Positions 45,216 through 55,287 of a stretch of 64,000 nt of DNA are shown here, piece after piece; position 1 is the stretch's first letter; each line of letters opens with the position of its first letter. The DNA comes from Bacillus vallismortis (GTDB lineage Bacteria; Bacillota; Bacilli; Bacillales; Bacillaceae). The translations under genes and the position numbers were made by a program. The notes below the pieces were generated by a model. It had not been told where the DNA came from, made no database searches, and saw nothing but the letters and a program-made list of their open reading frames with translations. The DNA lies in assembly GCF_040784915.1 (NCBI RefSeq), contig NZ_CP160797.1, positions 246,001 to 310,000 on the forward strand, given 5' to 3'.

Positions 45216-45782
45216 TTATCTCTTCAGCAGGGCAGGAATGCGGTTGGAGATATGAAGGAGCGGTGTGCTGTTTTTTGCCGTCAAAGATAGAAGAATACCG
45301 CCTTCAATCATCGCGTTAATCACGGTGCTGGCTTCCTTAGCATGGCTTTCGCTAAAGCCTGCCTGCCGCAGTTTTTCCTCATACACAAGGGCCCACTCTT
45401 TGTAGGCTTCATGACAGGCATCCCTCAATGGTTCGCTTTTCAATGACGTCTCAGCCGCAAGCAAACCGACAGGCAAGCCTTCTATGTCTTCCGTACATGA
45501 AAATTGGCACGATAACTCCTTCAAAAAGGCTTGAATGCCTTCCGCCGGATCGGTGTACGCTTCCATGCAGTCCGCGATTTTCTGGCGGATATAATCCTTC
45601 ATCTCATTCACCGCTTCGATCGCCAGCTGTTCTTTACCGCCCGGAAAGTGGTAATAAAGAGAGCCTTTAGGCGCGCCGCTTTCCTTTATAATCTGGCTCA
45701 GCCCCGTGCCGTAATAACCTTGCAGCTGAAAAAGCCGGGTAGCTGCCGAAAGGATTTTCTCACGGGAATCTCCATAACTCAT
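45216..45782 (-). CDS. lmrA: TetR-family repressor LmrA
   Basis: A 188-residue TetR-type regulator. Residues 1-55 form the helix-turn-helix (REKILSAATRLFQLQGYYGTGLSQIIKESGAPKGSLYYHFPGGKEQL); the rest is the ligand domain, which in this group binds flavonoids and lincomycin-type drugs. GAGGTGG precedes the ATG. It represses its own operon with lmrB through the box upstream. Confidence 0.93.
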   Translation of the reverse strand: MSYGDSREKILSAATRLFQLQGYYGTGLSQIIKESGAPKGSLYYHFPGGKEQLAIEAVNEMKDYIRQKIADCMEAYTDPAEGIQAFLKELSCQFSCTEDIEGLPVGLLAAETSLKSEPLRDACHEAYKEWALVYEEKLRQAGFSESHAKEASTVINAMIEGGILLSLTAKNSTPLLHISNRIPALLKR

Positions 45783-45816
45783 AACATTCCCACCTCACTG
45801 AATTGCAATCAAAAAT

Positions 45817-45832
45817 ATAGTGACTGGTCTAT
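45817..45832 (-). promoter_or_regulatory. LmrA operator
   Basis: On the minus strand ATAGACCAGTCACTAT, an imperfect palindrome matching the LmrA/QdoR box I know from B. subtilis. It lies 35 bases ahead of the lmrA start codon, over the promoter region. Confidence 0.75.
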
Positions 45833-45980
45833 TATCATGATTCAACCATCAGTTGTCAAGAGAAATTGACTGTATGAAAAACAAAAATTGAAGGGACTCT
45901 GGGTGCTTTTGGCTATCTTTATCTTTGAATTTGCAAATGGTAAAATGATCTAAGAAACCGATAAGGGAGGTCTCCCTCAT

Positions 45981-46157
45981 TTGCGATTCAATAGATACAC
46001 AATGATCCTCATTCTTCTTGCCGCAGTATCTCACGTCATTTCAATATACGTATTTCACCAAGGCATCTTAGCTTATCTTCTTGCCATTATCTTTTTATTA
46101 TTCGCTGGCTATTCCACGAAATTCACTAAACCCAAAGACGAAAATCAAACCAAATAA
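45981..46157 (+). CDS. Small membrane protein of unknown function (plus strand of a convergent pair)
   Basis: A 58-residue protein starting at TTG 45981, preceded by AAGGGAGGT at good spacing, with two hydrophobic stretches (TMILILLAAVSHVISIYVF and AYLLAIIFLLFAGY) and a charged C-terminal tail (KFTKPKDENQTK). A TAAAAT -10 at 45941-45946 with a weak -35 is possible. I recognise no family. It sits where ansZ stands in 168, facing another small membrane protein gene, with a terminator between them. Confidence 0.55.
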   Translation: MRFNRYTMILILLAAVSHVISIYVFHQGILAYLLAIIFLLFAGYSTKFTKPKDENQTK

Positions 46158-46160
46158 AAA

Positions 46161-46197
46161 AGAGAGAAAAGGATTACTCCTCTTCTCTCTTTTTTTT
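46161..46197. terminator. Terminator between the two small membrane-protein genes
   Basis: AGAGAGAAAAGGA and TCCTCTTCTCTCT pair around TTAC; A and T runs flank it, so it can serve both convergent genes. Confidence 0.75.
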
Positions 46198-46371
46198 ATG
46201 CCTTTTCCACACACCATCAAGAAAGAATGCAACTGTAATAACAACAACTAAAACTGTTAATGTCACAGTGAAAGAAAAATGTTCTCTAACAATTGACATG
46301 AATAATGCCCCTAATACTCCAAACACAAAACTCTTTAGTAAATTCACTGCGAAGTTCAAACCTTTCTTCAT
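46174..46371 (-). CDS. Small membrane protein of unknown function (minus strand of the pair)
   Basis: A 65-residue protein with two hydrophobic segments (LLKSFVFGVLGALFMSIV and VTLTVLVVVITVAFFLDG) and a strongly basic/acidic C-terminus (KRHKKKREEE). No clear ribosome binding site is seen before ATG 46371, which lowers confidence. Its stop codon lies inside the shared terminator stem. It resembles small immunity or membrane-stress proteins in size and build, but no homology is claimed. Confidence 0.5.
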   Translation of the reverse strand: MKKGLNFAVNLLKSFVFGVLGALFMSIVREHFSFTVTLTVLVVVITVAFFLDGVWKRHKKKREEE

Positions 46372-47332
<961 letters not shown>

Positions 47333-47342
47333 TGAGAAACAT

Positions 47343-47372
47343 AACCTTGAAGAATGTCTATTCTTCAAGGTT
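47343..47372. terminator. Shared terminator of lipA and yczC
   Basis: AACCTTGAAGAA and TTCTTCAAGGTT are perfect complements around TGTCTA. The stem includes the yczC stop codon region. The T run on the plus strand is short (TTATTC). Confidence 0.65.
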
Positions 47373-47757
47373 ATTCTGCTTTCAGCACAACCGTTTTCGC
47401 CGCCATATCATGAACGGCTTGTTTTTTCTTCGTAAAGGCGGCTGTCAAATAGATCAGGCGGGAGAATACATGCACCCACGCGATTATGTAACGGGCAATG
47501 GCCTGTGGGAGGGTGATTTTCTCGCATGTTTCGTCCCTCACAATTTGCAGCCCGATGATTTTTTTTCCGAATGTACCCTTCCAATTTGTCAGCGGCATCA
47601 GCAAAGGATACACAAGCAGCATCAAAATGGCGGCAACAATGACGCCGGCGGACCCGTCCCCCAACGTAAATCCGGATGCCAAAATCACTGCGGCTGCGAT
47701 GATCACATCAAGTATGAGAGCGCAGGCGCGCAGCATAAAACCAGCTGGTTCCAACAT
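47371..47757 (-). CDS. yczC: RDD-family membrane protein YczC
   Basis: A 128-residue membrane protein with an RDD domain: [26 protein letters not shown], then [34 protein letters not shown], and the end of a third segment. Function unknown; some RDD proteins act in Na+/H+ exchange or salt tolerance. The site before the ATG (TTAGGA) is weak. Convergent with lipA. Confidence 0.75.
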   Translation of the reverse strand: MLEPAGFMLRACALILDVIIAAAVILASGFTLGDGSAGVIVAAILMLLVYPLLMPLTNWKGTFGKKIIGLQIVRDETCEKITLPQAIARYIIAWVHVFSRLIYLTAAFTKKKQAVHDMAAKTVVLKAE

Positions 47758-47961
47758 TCCTAATGATTGTAAAAAAGAAGAGCCTTAAGCGGGAATCGGT
47801 TAAAAGTCATAAATCACAAAATCTAGTTAAAATGTCATAGGTAAATTAACATCGCCAGCCGGCTTTTCATATTACCAAATTCTTTTTTAGCCCGAAACCA
47901 AGCCCTCAGAAGTTATTTTTGTTAAAATAGAAAAGTTACAACAGAATTCGGAGGGTTTATT

Positions 47962-49038
47962 GTGGGAAAAGTGAAACGAAATGCCCCTTGCCCGTGCGGC
48001 AGCGGCAAGAAATATAAAAAATGCTGCGGAAGTAAAGTTGTCGACTTCCCGACAGAACTAGCGGCAAAAGAAGCAAAACAAATTCAGGAAGACTTAGTGG
48101 AGTTTGCCTTCACCGTACATAGAGAAAGCATGTCAGGATTTATCAATCAGCATGATTTTCTTTCAGCTATGGACAGACAGACGAAAGACATCAGCGTATT
48201 TAACTTAGGGATCTGGGGAATCTTCTTCCACCCTCTTGCTGGTGAAAAGACCATTTTCGAAGATTACCTTCAGAAAAAAGGCGATTCGATCACTCGTCCG
48301 AAAACGCGTGAGATCGTTGAATCATGGAAGAGCATGACACCTGCGTTATTGCTGCTGCAAGACCTGAAAGAAGGTGTCATTCACTTTGAGGATGTGATTA
48401 CGACAAAACAATTCGAAGTGGAAATGGATAAAAATAACCAAGACCTTCCGCCAGTGGGAAGCCTGATTCTCGGCTATCCGATCCATGAAGCGGAAAAAGC
48501 AGAATTCTTCATGCAGTTCACGATCTTTCCGGTGAAGAGAACCGAAGCGCTGATCAGCAAGGTGAAGAAATATGCGGATGCCGCTGTGAAGAACGGCAAA
48601 ACGCCGGAGGATTTCATGAAACAAGAATTCAACAACGTTCTGTTCGCGCTGTTAGCGGAGAAAGAGGAAGAGCCGCAAGCAGAGGCAGCGGAAGAGAGCA
48701 GCGTTGAGTGGGCAAACGACATGGAGAAAGAAACAGCTGCGGCTATCGAAGAAGGCATGAGCGGAGATGAGTATCCGACTGAATTGATTCCGGCTGTCAT
48801 TGATATCTGGAAAACATTCTGCGAGAAAAAATCACCTGTCATCAGAAAACCGGAAGCTTTTGCGGCGGCAGTTGAATATTATGTAAATGCGATTTCTCTT
48901 AACGGCGCGTCCGTTTCTCAAGCTAAACTGGCGAAAAAATACGGCGTAAGCGCATCTACCATTTCCAGCCGCTACAAAGAAATTGAAAGCACGCTGCAAG
49001 ACGAAGCGGATCGCTTTGCGCAAGCGTTATCCTCATAA
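47962..49038 (+). CDS. yccF: SEC-C motif protein YccF
   Basis: A 358-residue soluble protein. The N-terminus is a SEC-C zinc motif (APCPCGSGKKYKKCCG, residues 6-21). The C-terminal 50 residues form a helix-turn-helix of the Psq type (SVSQAKLAKKYGVSASTISSRYKEIESTL), suggesting DNA or RNA binding. The middle holds acidic, Glu-rich helices. No function is known to me. GTG start after CGGAGGG. Confidence 0.85.
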   Translation: MGKVKRNAPCPCGSGKKYKKCCGSKVVDFPTELAAKEAKQIQEDLVEFAFTVHRESMSGFINQHDFLSAMDRQTKDISVFNLGIWGIFFHPLAGEKTIFEDYLQKKGDSITRPKTREIVESWKSMTPALLLLQDLKEGVIHFEDVITTKQFEVEMDKNNQDLPPVGSLILGYPIHEAEKAEFFMQFTIFPVKRTEALISKVKKYADAAVKNGKTPEDFMKQEFNNVLFALLAEKEEEPQAEAAEESSVEWANDMEKETAAAIEEGMSGDEYPTELIPAVIDIWKTFCEKKSPVIRKPEAFAAAVEYYVNAISLNGASVSQAKLAKKYGVSASTISSRYKEIESTLQDEADRFAQALSS

Positions 49039-49041
49039 TGA

Positions 49042-49078
49042 AAAAAACCTTGAAAAGCCGGGCTTTTCAAGGTTTTTT
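49042..49078. terminator. Shared terminator of yccF and natK
   Basis: AAAAAACCTTGAAAAGCC and its complement form a very long stem with a tiny loop; it runs up to the natK stop codon. A and T tracts allow both directions. Confidence 0.85.
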
Positions 49079-50034
49079 TATTTCTGGAACGGAATTTTGA
49101 TTTCTAACCGGAAGACAGGATGGCGATAGGTGAAATCCAGTCTGCCAGAAGCGCTTTTTACCAGTTTTTGAATGATATATGTGCCCATGCCTTCATGATC
49201 GCCGCCGCTTTTCGTTGAACGGCCAAATGATTGATACAGTGTGTCGAGCACTTTTGGGTCCATGCCGGGCGTGCTGTTTTCACAAATCAGCACATAAAGC
49301 CCGCTGCGCAGCGAGGTTTCCAGTTTAATCTCCCCTTTTTCTCGGGCCTCCGCTGCACTGTCTAGCGCATTTTCCAATAGGTTGCCGACCAAGCTGACCT
49401 GGTCAGCGGGTGAAAACGGAAGTGAGGAAAGCGGGGTATGCATATTCAGCGCAACCTTCACACCTGAAGCACGTGCTTTTTCAAGAAAATCATAAAGCAC
49501 CCCTGCAACGTACGCATTCTCTCCCTTTAAAAAACGGTCATATTGACTATACAGATCCGTACAGTTTTGGATATATGCTTGTGTATCTGCCTTGGACTGC
49601 GCTGCACGGATCGCTGTCATATGCTTCATTGTGTCGTGATTTCGGCTTCTGACATCCATCAGCATGTGATTGGCGTGCTGTTCAGCTTTCACCAGCTTAT
49701 CAATTTGATCAGAAAGCCTTGCCTGCAAGGCAGACTGTCCGATACGAAGCCCTTCACATGCTGTAAATATCACGATCACAAACAATGCCGGCAGTATAGA
49801 AGCGCCAATCAGCACCGCCGCTGACATCACTTGAATGACAGCGATCCACATACAGAGCTGAGGGGAACAGCGATCCCACACCCGCTTCGTTTTCCAGAGG
49901 TACAAGCCTGCTGCAGCTGTGCCTAAAGCAGCCGCAAGCAAAGAGACGGCTGTACTGAGTGAAAGAGCAGCAGCCCCCTGATAAAATATGAAACTAAAAA
50001 TAAACAAGCAAAGACATTGAAAAAAGGTAATCAC
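49078..50034 (-). CDS. natK: Sensor histidine kinase NatK
   Basis: A 318-residue kinase of the HPK10-like group that partners LytTR regulators. About three to four N-terminal membrane segments (residues 1-95) are followed by the H-box region (MLMDVRSRNHDTMKHMTAI) and a HATPase with LVGNLLENALDSA, ENSTPGMDP and GMGTYIIQKLV. GTG start with GAGGAG at good spacing. It ends the natR-natK operon and controls natAB, encoded divergently. Confidence 0.88.
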   Translation of the reverse strand: MITFFQCLCLFIFSFIFYQGAAALSLSTAVSLLAAALGTAAAGLYLWKTKRVWDRCSPQLCMWIAVIQVMSAAVLIGASILPALFVIVIFTACEGLRIGQSALQARLSDQIDKLVKAEQHANHMLMDVRSRNHDTMKHMTAIRAAQSKADTQAYIQNCTDLYSQYDRFLKGENAYVAGVLYDFLEKARASGVKVALNMHTPLSSLPFSPADQVSLVGNLLENALDSAAEAREKGEIKLETSLRSGLYVLICENSTPGMDPKVLDTLYQSFGRSTKSGGDHEGMGTYIIQKLVKSASGRLDFTYRHPVFRLEIKIPFQK

Positions 50035-50046
50035 GTTCCGAACTCC

Positions 50047-50748
50047 TCAAAAATAGTAGTTTTGAAAATAATCAAGCTGCTGCTTGGTGATCATCGCTTT
50101 TTTAGGCGTTCCCTCAAAAGCAACCGTAAACGAATGCTTTGTATAAGCGGAAAAATGCTTTATGTAATGGATGTTGATAATAAAGGAACGGTGTGAACGG
50201 AGAAAATCTTTCTCAGGCAGGTCACCTTTAATATCATTTAATGTTTGATACGTCTGCACCTCTTCGGCGGTTGTCACAATCGTCGTCGAACGTCCCGTCC
50301 GTTCTGCGAAGATGATATCTTTCTTTTGCAGGACGTGCATTTCAGATTTTTGCTTAATTAATATCCGTCCATTCAAACTCGTTTCCGTTTTCTTTTTCAC
50401 ATAACGGTCGAAAGAAGCCTTCAGCCGGTCGGCATGGTACGGCTTCATAATATAATCATGGACGTTCAGGTCAAAGGCGTGGACTGCATAGCCGCCGTTG
50501 CCGGTAACGAAAATCACATCCACATCAAGCGAGTGGGACCTGATCAAATCAGCAAGCTCGTAGCCAGACATGTGAGGCATCTCGATATCGGCAAGCAGCA
50601 AATCAATGTCTCCGTTCTTCACCCGCCTGTAGGCTTCCTTCGCTGAATCGGTCGAAAAGACTAATTCGATATCCTGTATTCTGGACACGATCGCTTCCAG
50701 TTTCTCTAAATCTACTCGATAATCATCGACAAGTCCGACTTTTACCAT
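50047..50748 (-). CDS. natR: LytTR-family response regulator NatR
   Basis: A 233-residue regulator. The receiver (residues 1-120) has VDDYR, phospho-Asp in LLLADIEMPHMSG and Lys in MKPYH; the C-terminal LytTR domain runs from about 135 (ILIKQKSEMHVLQKKDIIFAERTGRSTTIVT...FLRSHRSFIINIHYIKHF). ATG 50748 is preferred over the upstream ATG 50754 because AGGGG fits it by spacing. It activates natAB in 168. Confidence 0.9.
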   Translation of the reverse strand: MVKVGLVDDYRVDLEKLEAIVSRIQDIELVFSTDSAKEAYRRVKNGDIDLLLADIEMPHMSGYELADLIRSHSLDVDVIFVTGNGGYAVHAFDLNVHDYIMKPYHADRLKASFDRYVKKKTETSLNGRILIKQKSEMHVLQKKDIIFAERTGRSTTIVTTAEEVQTYQTLNDIKGDLPEKDFLRSHRSFIINIHYIKHFSAYTKHSFTVAFEGTPKKAMITKQQLDYFQNYYF

Positions 50749-50792
50749 TATCATTCCCCTAGTTACATAGAATCATCTTTATTTTATCCCAT

Positions 50793-50822
50793 TTCGCGAC
50801 ATAAAAAGAACTCTTCGCGACA
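50793..50822 (+). promoter_or_regulatory. Probable NatR-binding direct repeats
   Basis: TTCGCGACA occurs twice, perfectly, with a 12-base gap (50793-50801, 50814-50822). LytTR proteins bind pairs of nine-base direct repeats with a spacer of about 12 bases. The site lies upstream of TATAGT (about 50852) and 70 bases before natA. Confidence 0.7.
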
Positions 50823-50891
50823 ACTTTATCCAACAAATCCAGCAATTCGTATATAGTCATTACTAGAAATAACGAAAAGGGAGATTGTGAC

Positions 50892-51632
50892 ATGATTACA
50901 CTGACCGATTGCAGCCGCAGGTTTCATGATAAGAAAAAAGTAGTCAAAGCGGTGCGAGATGTAAGCTTAACCATTCAAAAAGGAGAAGTCGTCGGCATTC
51001 TCGGAGAAAACGGTGCCGGCAAAACCACGATGCTGAGAATGATTGCTGCCTTGCTTGAACCATCACAGGGTGCTATCACTGTAGCCGGCTTTGACACGGT
51101 CAAGCAGCCCGCCGAGGTCAAAAAAAGAATCGGCGTCTTATTCGGAGGAGAAACCGGACTTTACGACCGGATGACCGCTAAAGAAAATTTACAATATTTC
51201 GGCCGGCTGTACGGGTTAAACCGCCACGAAATCAAAGCAAGAATAGAAGATTTATCGAAACGGTTCGGTATGCGTGATTATATGAACAGGAGAGTGGGTG
51301 GGTTTTCTAAAGGGATGAGGCAGAAAGTCGCCATTGCTAGAGCGCTGATTCACGATCCGGACATCATTTTATTTGATGAGCCGACAACAGGACTTGATAT
51401 TACATCAAGCAACATCTTCCGCGAATTTATCCAGCAGCTGAAAAGAGAACAAAAAACCATTCTATTTTCCAGCCACATTATGGAGGAAGTGCAGGCGCTC
51501 TGTGACAGTGTCATCATGATTCACAGCGGAGAGGTGATTTACCGGGGAGCGCTTGAATCATTATACGAGAGCGAGCGGAGCAACGATTTGAATTACATCT
51601 TTATGTCTAAGCTTGTCAGGGGGATTTCTTAA
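50892..51632 (+). CDS. natA: Na+-exporting ABC transporter ATP-binding protein NatA
   Basis: A 246-residue ABC ATPase. Walker A GENGAGKTT, signature GGFSKGMRQKVAIARAL (SKGM variant), Walker B IILFDEPTTGLDI and H loop FSSHIM. With NatB it exports Na+ and is induced by ethanol and uncouplers in B. subtilis. Stop and natB start are adjacent, so they are translated together. Confidence 0.92.
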   Translation: MITLTDCSRRFHDKKKVVKAVRDVSLTIQKGEVVGILGENGAGKTTMLRMIAALLEPSQGAITVAGFDTVKQPAEVKKRIGVLFGGETGLYDRMTAKENLQYFGRLYGLNRHEIKARIEDLSKRFGMRDYMNRRVGGFSKGMRQKVAIARALIHDPDIILFDEPTTGLDITSSNIFREFIQQLKREQKTILFSSHIMEEVQALCDSVIMIHSGEVIYRGALESLYESERSNDLNYIFMSKLVRGIS

Positions 51633-52793
51633 ATGCTGAGCCATATTTATAAAAAAGAAATGATCGACGCGCTGCGCGATAGAAAAACGATATTACTCAC
51701 GATTTTAGTTCCAATGATTACAATGCTTGGGCTTGTATTCTTTTATGAAAGCATGCTGTCCGACAAAGGGGAGCAATACACACTGGCTGTCGGCCATTCT
51801 CTGCCGTCCGCACTGGAAAGCAAGTTCAATGTGATTAACGAGATCAGTGTAAAAACATTTACAAATCCTGAAGAGGCGGTTGATGACGGAAAAGCAGATG
51901 TGTACCTGAACGTCCCGAAAGAGTTCGACTCATATGTCAACAGCATGACGCCTTTTAAAATCGATGTTTACGGCAATTCAATCGATCAAGGCTCGTCAAA
52001 TGCCATGCAGCTTGTGCAATCTGCCTTAGATCAGTACAAAAATGAAATTGTCCAAGACCGTTTAACAAATAAGCATATTGATCAATCGGTAATCCAGCCG
52101 TTTATGATTCAGCAAAAGGAAGGGGACGAGGAGAAAGGGGCTTCGGCTATTATGATTTCTGCCATTTTGCCCATGCTGATCCTGACATCCATTGTTTCGG
52201 GCGCAATGCCGATTGCTCTTGATATCATGGCTGGGGAAAAGGACAGGAAATCAATCGAAGCACTGCTGTTGACGCCGGTCAGCCGAAACAAAGTGCTGGT
52301 CGGCAAGTGGCTTGCGGTTTCCACTTTTGGAATTGCTTCAGGCGTATTGGCTTTGATGTTTTTGATTTTGTCCACCGTGTTATTTACCGAAAATTTAAGG
52401 ACCGCCTTCCAGTTGGGAGATCATATGTGGGTTGTGCTCGGCGCTTCCGCCTTAATCATCGTGCTTTCTGCATTGCTGATCTCTGCGATGGAGCTTTTCA
52501 TCAGCATCATTTCCAGCTCGGTAAAAGAAGCGCAAAGCTATATGTCTCTTGTCGTCTTTCTGCCTGTGTTCCCGATGTTTTTCATCCTCAGCAAGGCACC
52601 GAACCAATTTGATTTATCATACTTTTTCATCCCATTTCTGAACCTGCACGCTTTATTCAAACAGCTTTTATTCGGGATGATTGACCCGGCTGCCATTTTG
52701 TATACATCAGGAACCATCGCCGTGCTCATCGCCATATTCTTTTTACTGGCCAGAGCCTGCTTCTTGAAGGATAAATGGGTTCTGCCAAAATAA
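51633..52793 (+). CDS. natB: Na+-exporting ABC transporter permease NatB
   Basis: A 386-residue ABC-2 permease. One N-terminal helix (MLSHIYKKEMIDALRDRKTILLTILVPMITML), a large extracellular domain (residues 40-180), then five helices with the conserved MAGEKDRKSIEALLLTPVSRNKVLVGKW loop. It starts directly after the natA stop codon and completes the NatAB exporter. Confidence 0.92.
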   Translation: MLSHIYKKEMIDALRDRKTILLTILVPMITMLGLVFFYESMLSDKGEQYTLAVGHSLPSALESKFNVINEISVKTFTNPEEAVDDGKADVYLNVPKEFDSYVNSMTPFKIDVYGNSIDQGSSNAMQLVQSALDQYKNEIVQDRLTNKHIDQSVIQPFMIQQKEGDEEKGASAIMISAILPMLILTSIVSGAMPIALDIMAGEKDRKSIEALLLTPVSRNKVLVGKWLAVSTFGIASGVLALMFLILSTVLFTENLRTAFQLGDHMWVVLGASALIIVLSALLISAMELFISIISSSVKEAQSYMSLVVFLPVFPMFFILSKAPNQFDLSYFFIPFLNLHALFKQLLFGMIDPAAILYTSGTIAVLIAIFFLLARACFLKDKWVLPK

Positions 52794-52798
52794 ACTTG

Positions 52799-52828
52799 CA
52801 AAAGGAGAAATACACTTTCTCCTTTTTG
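52799..52828 (+). terminator. natAB terminator
   Basis: AAAGGAGAAA and TTTCTCCTTT pair around TACAC, with Ts following, just after the natB stop. Confidence 0.75.
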
Positions 52829-52928
52829 TATATCCTGATAAAAGGAGGAAAATAGAAAAAGGATATCTAATACAGAAAGTGACCCTGCACTATTTTTCAT
52901 CAAAATTTGTTTCGAAGGAGAAGAAACA

Positions 52929-53861
52929 ATGGATCAAACACGTACTCTTGGCAAAACGAAGCTGCGGGTGAAGCGGATCGGATTCGGCGCGAATGCGGTC
53001 GGCGGACATAATCTATTTCCGAACCTGAATGATGAAACAGGGAAGGATTTGGTGAGAACGGCATTGGATGGCGGCGTGAATTTTATTGATACCGCCTTTA
53101 TATACGGACTGGGGCGTTCTGAAGAATTAATCGGCGAAGTTGTGCAGGAACGCGGCGCACGGAATGAGCTCATGATTGCCACCAAAGGGGCCCATAAAGA
53201 AGTGAATGGCAGCATTGAATTAGACAACAGCCGGGAGTTTCTTCGCGGCGAGGTGGAAAAGAGTCTGAAGCGCTTGAAAACAGATTACATTGATTTGTAT
53301 TATGTTCATTTCCCTGATGGCAAAACCCCTCTTGCTGAGGTGGCAGGCACGCTGAAGGAGCTGAAGGATGAGGGGAAAATCAAAGCGATCGGCGCTTCAA
53401 ACCTCAATGATCAGCAATTGCAGGAATTTAATGCAGACGGCTATTTGGAGGTCTTCCAGGCAGAATACTCTCTCATTCAGCGTGATGCCGAGAGGGAGAT
53501 TCTTCCATACTGTGAAAAACACGGCATATCCTTTATTCCTTATTTTCCGCTCGCGTCCGGACTGCTGACAGGAAAATTCACGAAAGATACGGTCTTTGAT
53601 GACTTTAGAAAGGATAAGCCGCAATTTCAGGGAGAAACGTTTATTCACAACCTCACAAAAGTAGATAAGCTGAAAGCGGTGGCGGAGGAAAAACAAGCGG
53701 AGACGGCACATGTCGCATTGGCGTGGCTGTTAACGAGACCGGCAATAGACGCCATCATTCCAGGCGCTAAGCGTCCAGAGCAATTGAAAGATAACCTGAA
53801 AACCTTGAACATTGAACTGACCGAAGATGAAGTGGAATTTATCAGCGGGATTTTTACATAA
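52929..53861 (+). CDS. yccK: Aldo-keto reductase YccK
   Basis: A 310-residue (alpha/beta)8 NADPH-dependent oxidoreductase. The catalytic tetrad is visible: Asp in FIDTAFIYG, with Tyr in the same stretch, Lys in MIATKG and His in YYVHFP. Substrate unknown; it resembles IolS and YhdN of B. subtilis. CGAAGGAG precedes the ATG. Single gene. Confidence 0.88.
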   Translation: MDQTRTLGKTKLRVKRIGFGANAVGGHNLFPNLNDETGKDLVRTALDGGVNFIDTAFIYGLGRSEELIGEVVQERGARNELMIATKGAHKEVNGSIELDNSREFLRGEVEKSLKRLKTDYIDLYYVHFPDGKTPLAEVAGTLKELKDEGKIKAIGASNLNDQQLQEFNADGYLEVFQAEYSLIQRDAEREILPYCEKHGISFIPYFPLASGLLTGKFTKDTVFDDFRKDKPQFQGETFIHNLTKVDKLKAVAEEKQAETAHVALAWLLTRPAIDAIIPGAKRPEQLKDNLKTLNIELTEDEVEFISGIFT

Positions 53862-53862
53862 A

Positions 53863-53895
53863 AAAGGAAATAGCAGCGGTGGCTATTTCCTTTTG
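53863..53895. terminator. Shared terminator of yccK and ycdA
   Basis: AAAGGAAATAGC and GCTATTTCCTTT pair around AGCGGTG, flanked by A and T runs, in the convergent gap. Confidence 0.75.
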
Positions 53896-53900
53896 GTGTT

Positions 53901-54965
53901 TTATTCTTTGATGAATGCTTCGACTAATTCTGCTGCTCTGTAATCGTCCATATCAAGCTGCCATTGGTCGATGTCGTTCTTCTTCATTTTCACTTCAACC
54001 GTTTTTTCAGATGAAGCCGGTCCGAGCTTTTTGAATTCCTCAGGATATACTTGAAGCGCGTATTTCACAGCATCCTCATAGCTCGCGCCAGCATTCTTGC
54101 TGTAGTAGTCTTTTACTCTGTCTTCGATGCGGTCTGAGAGCGAAGACGCATCTACAGGTTTGATAGTGGCTTCAACAATTGCTTCGTCTTTAGAGAGCGA
54201 TGTGGTTTTCGCCTGGATGGAAGAGTTTTTGCTTAATCCCGCTTTAATGCCGTTTACGATATTATCAAGCGCTTTGCTGTCCGCGTATGTGCTTGAAAGG
54301 CCGGAAGCAGAGAGATAGCCGTCTTTGGCTGATTCGTTGAAATCATGTACAATTTCGTTTTTGTTGGCACCGGTGATTTTTTCGAAATCAGCGTTGTCTT
54401 TACCGAAAAGAAGGACGTCAACATAAGCCGATAATGCTTTTGCAGAGTCTTGTAGCTGATCGGCTGTTGCAAGGATTTTTTTGTCTTTACCATTAATTTT
54501 GAAAGTAACTGATTTTGGCTTTTTATCACCGTAAGATTCCGGCGTATAGTTAAGCTCGTATTTCTCGCCTTTATCTACAACAAAGAAAAGGCTTCCTTCA
54601 ACGGATTTATCAGCGTTAATCGTGCTGCTGCGCAGCTTTTCGTTATAGTCTTCAGGGTCTGTGTCAGACATTTTGGTATCATCTTGGTACAAAGTGAAAT
54701 CCATACTGTCTACATTCAGCGGCTCTTTCCCTGTGTTTTTCACAGCGACATTGACTTTTAACACAAGCTGGCCATCTGTAGTGGACTTATCATATTTAGA
54801 CGGCAGTGTATAAGAGACATCTTTAAGTTTGACTTGAGCTATATCTGAGCTTTTTTCTGTTTCTGACTCTTTCTTCTCCGCGCTTGTTTTGCTTCCGGAA
54901 CAAGCGGCTGTAAACATCATCAGCAGAAGAATTAGGAAAACAGCTTGCGTTTTTTTCTGGAACAT
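53901..54965 (-). CDS. ycdA: Lipoprotein YcdA (DUF5105)
   Basis: A 354-residue lipoprotein with signal peptide and lipobox (MFTAACSGSK, Cys about 22). An Ig-like domain (residues 45-150: LVLKVNVAVKNTGKEPLNVDSMDFTLY) is followed by a helical C-terminal DUF5105 domain that ends with QWQLDMDDYRAAELVEAFIKE. Exported, exact role unknown. AGGAGGA precedes the ATG. Confidence 0.87.
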   Translation of the reverse strand: MFQKKTQAVFLILLLMMFTAACSGSKTSAEKKESETEKSSDIAQVKLKDVSYTLPSKYDKSTTDGQLVLKVNVAVKNTGKEPLNVDSMDFTLYQDDTKMSDTDPEDYNEKLRSSTINADKSVEGSLFFVVDKGEKYELNYTPESYGDKKPKSVTFKINGKDKKILATADQLQDSAKALSAYVDVLLFGKDNADFEKITGANKNEIVHDFNESAKDGYLSASGLSSTYADSKALDNIVNGIKAGLSKNSSIQAKTTSLSKDEAIVEATIKPVDASSLSDRIEDRVKDYYSKNAGASYEDAVKYALQVYPEEFKKLGPASSEKTVEVKMKKNDIDQWQLDMDDYRAAELVEAFIKE

Positions 54966-55287
54966 TCTTTTTCCTCCTCAAGTGGTTTTGGGTAAGAGAG
55001 TCTTTTGTCTTTGAGAAATGGATCTTTTTGAATGGATTAGCATCAAATAACCAAAAAAATCAGTTCTTTTCTCACGGTTTTCACCGGGTTTTATGGAAAC
55101 TCCGCCCTTCTTTGTTATAAATGGACCTATAAAAGTTACAACGGATTTAATTTTAAGATTATTGGCTTTTATATTGAATAGGTTCATCATCCTATTTTTG
55201 GTGAAAAATGTTCTGGTAAAACTGGTAAACTCAGAAATTTGTGTATTTTAGACTATTACTTTTTGATTAGTTAGAGGGGGCGTCTTG
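54966..55287. other. Gene-free stretch between ycdA and ycdB
   Basis: About 320 bases of divergent upstream sequence, AT-rich. A 70-codon open frame on the minus strand (54978-55190) has no proper ribosome binding site or codon character and is not called. I see no clear operator. TTAGACTATTACTT-type sequence near 55245-55260 may hold the ycdB promoter. Confidence 0.5.

Noticed and set aside
45849..46034. A 61-codon minus-strand frame downstream of lmrA's upstream region
   Set aside because: It overlaps the plus-strand small membrane-protein gene, which has a much better ribosome binding site, and shows no membrane or domain pattern.
54978..55190. A 70-codon minus-strand frame upstream of ycdA
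   Set aside because: The AGGA before its ATG is too close, the product is basic and without domains, and the stretch looks like ordinary intergenic DNA.
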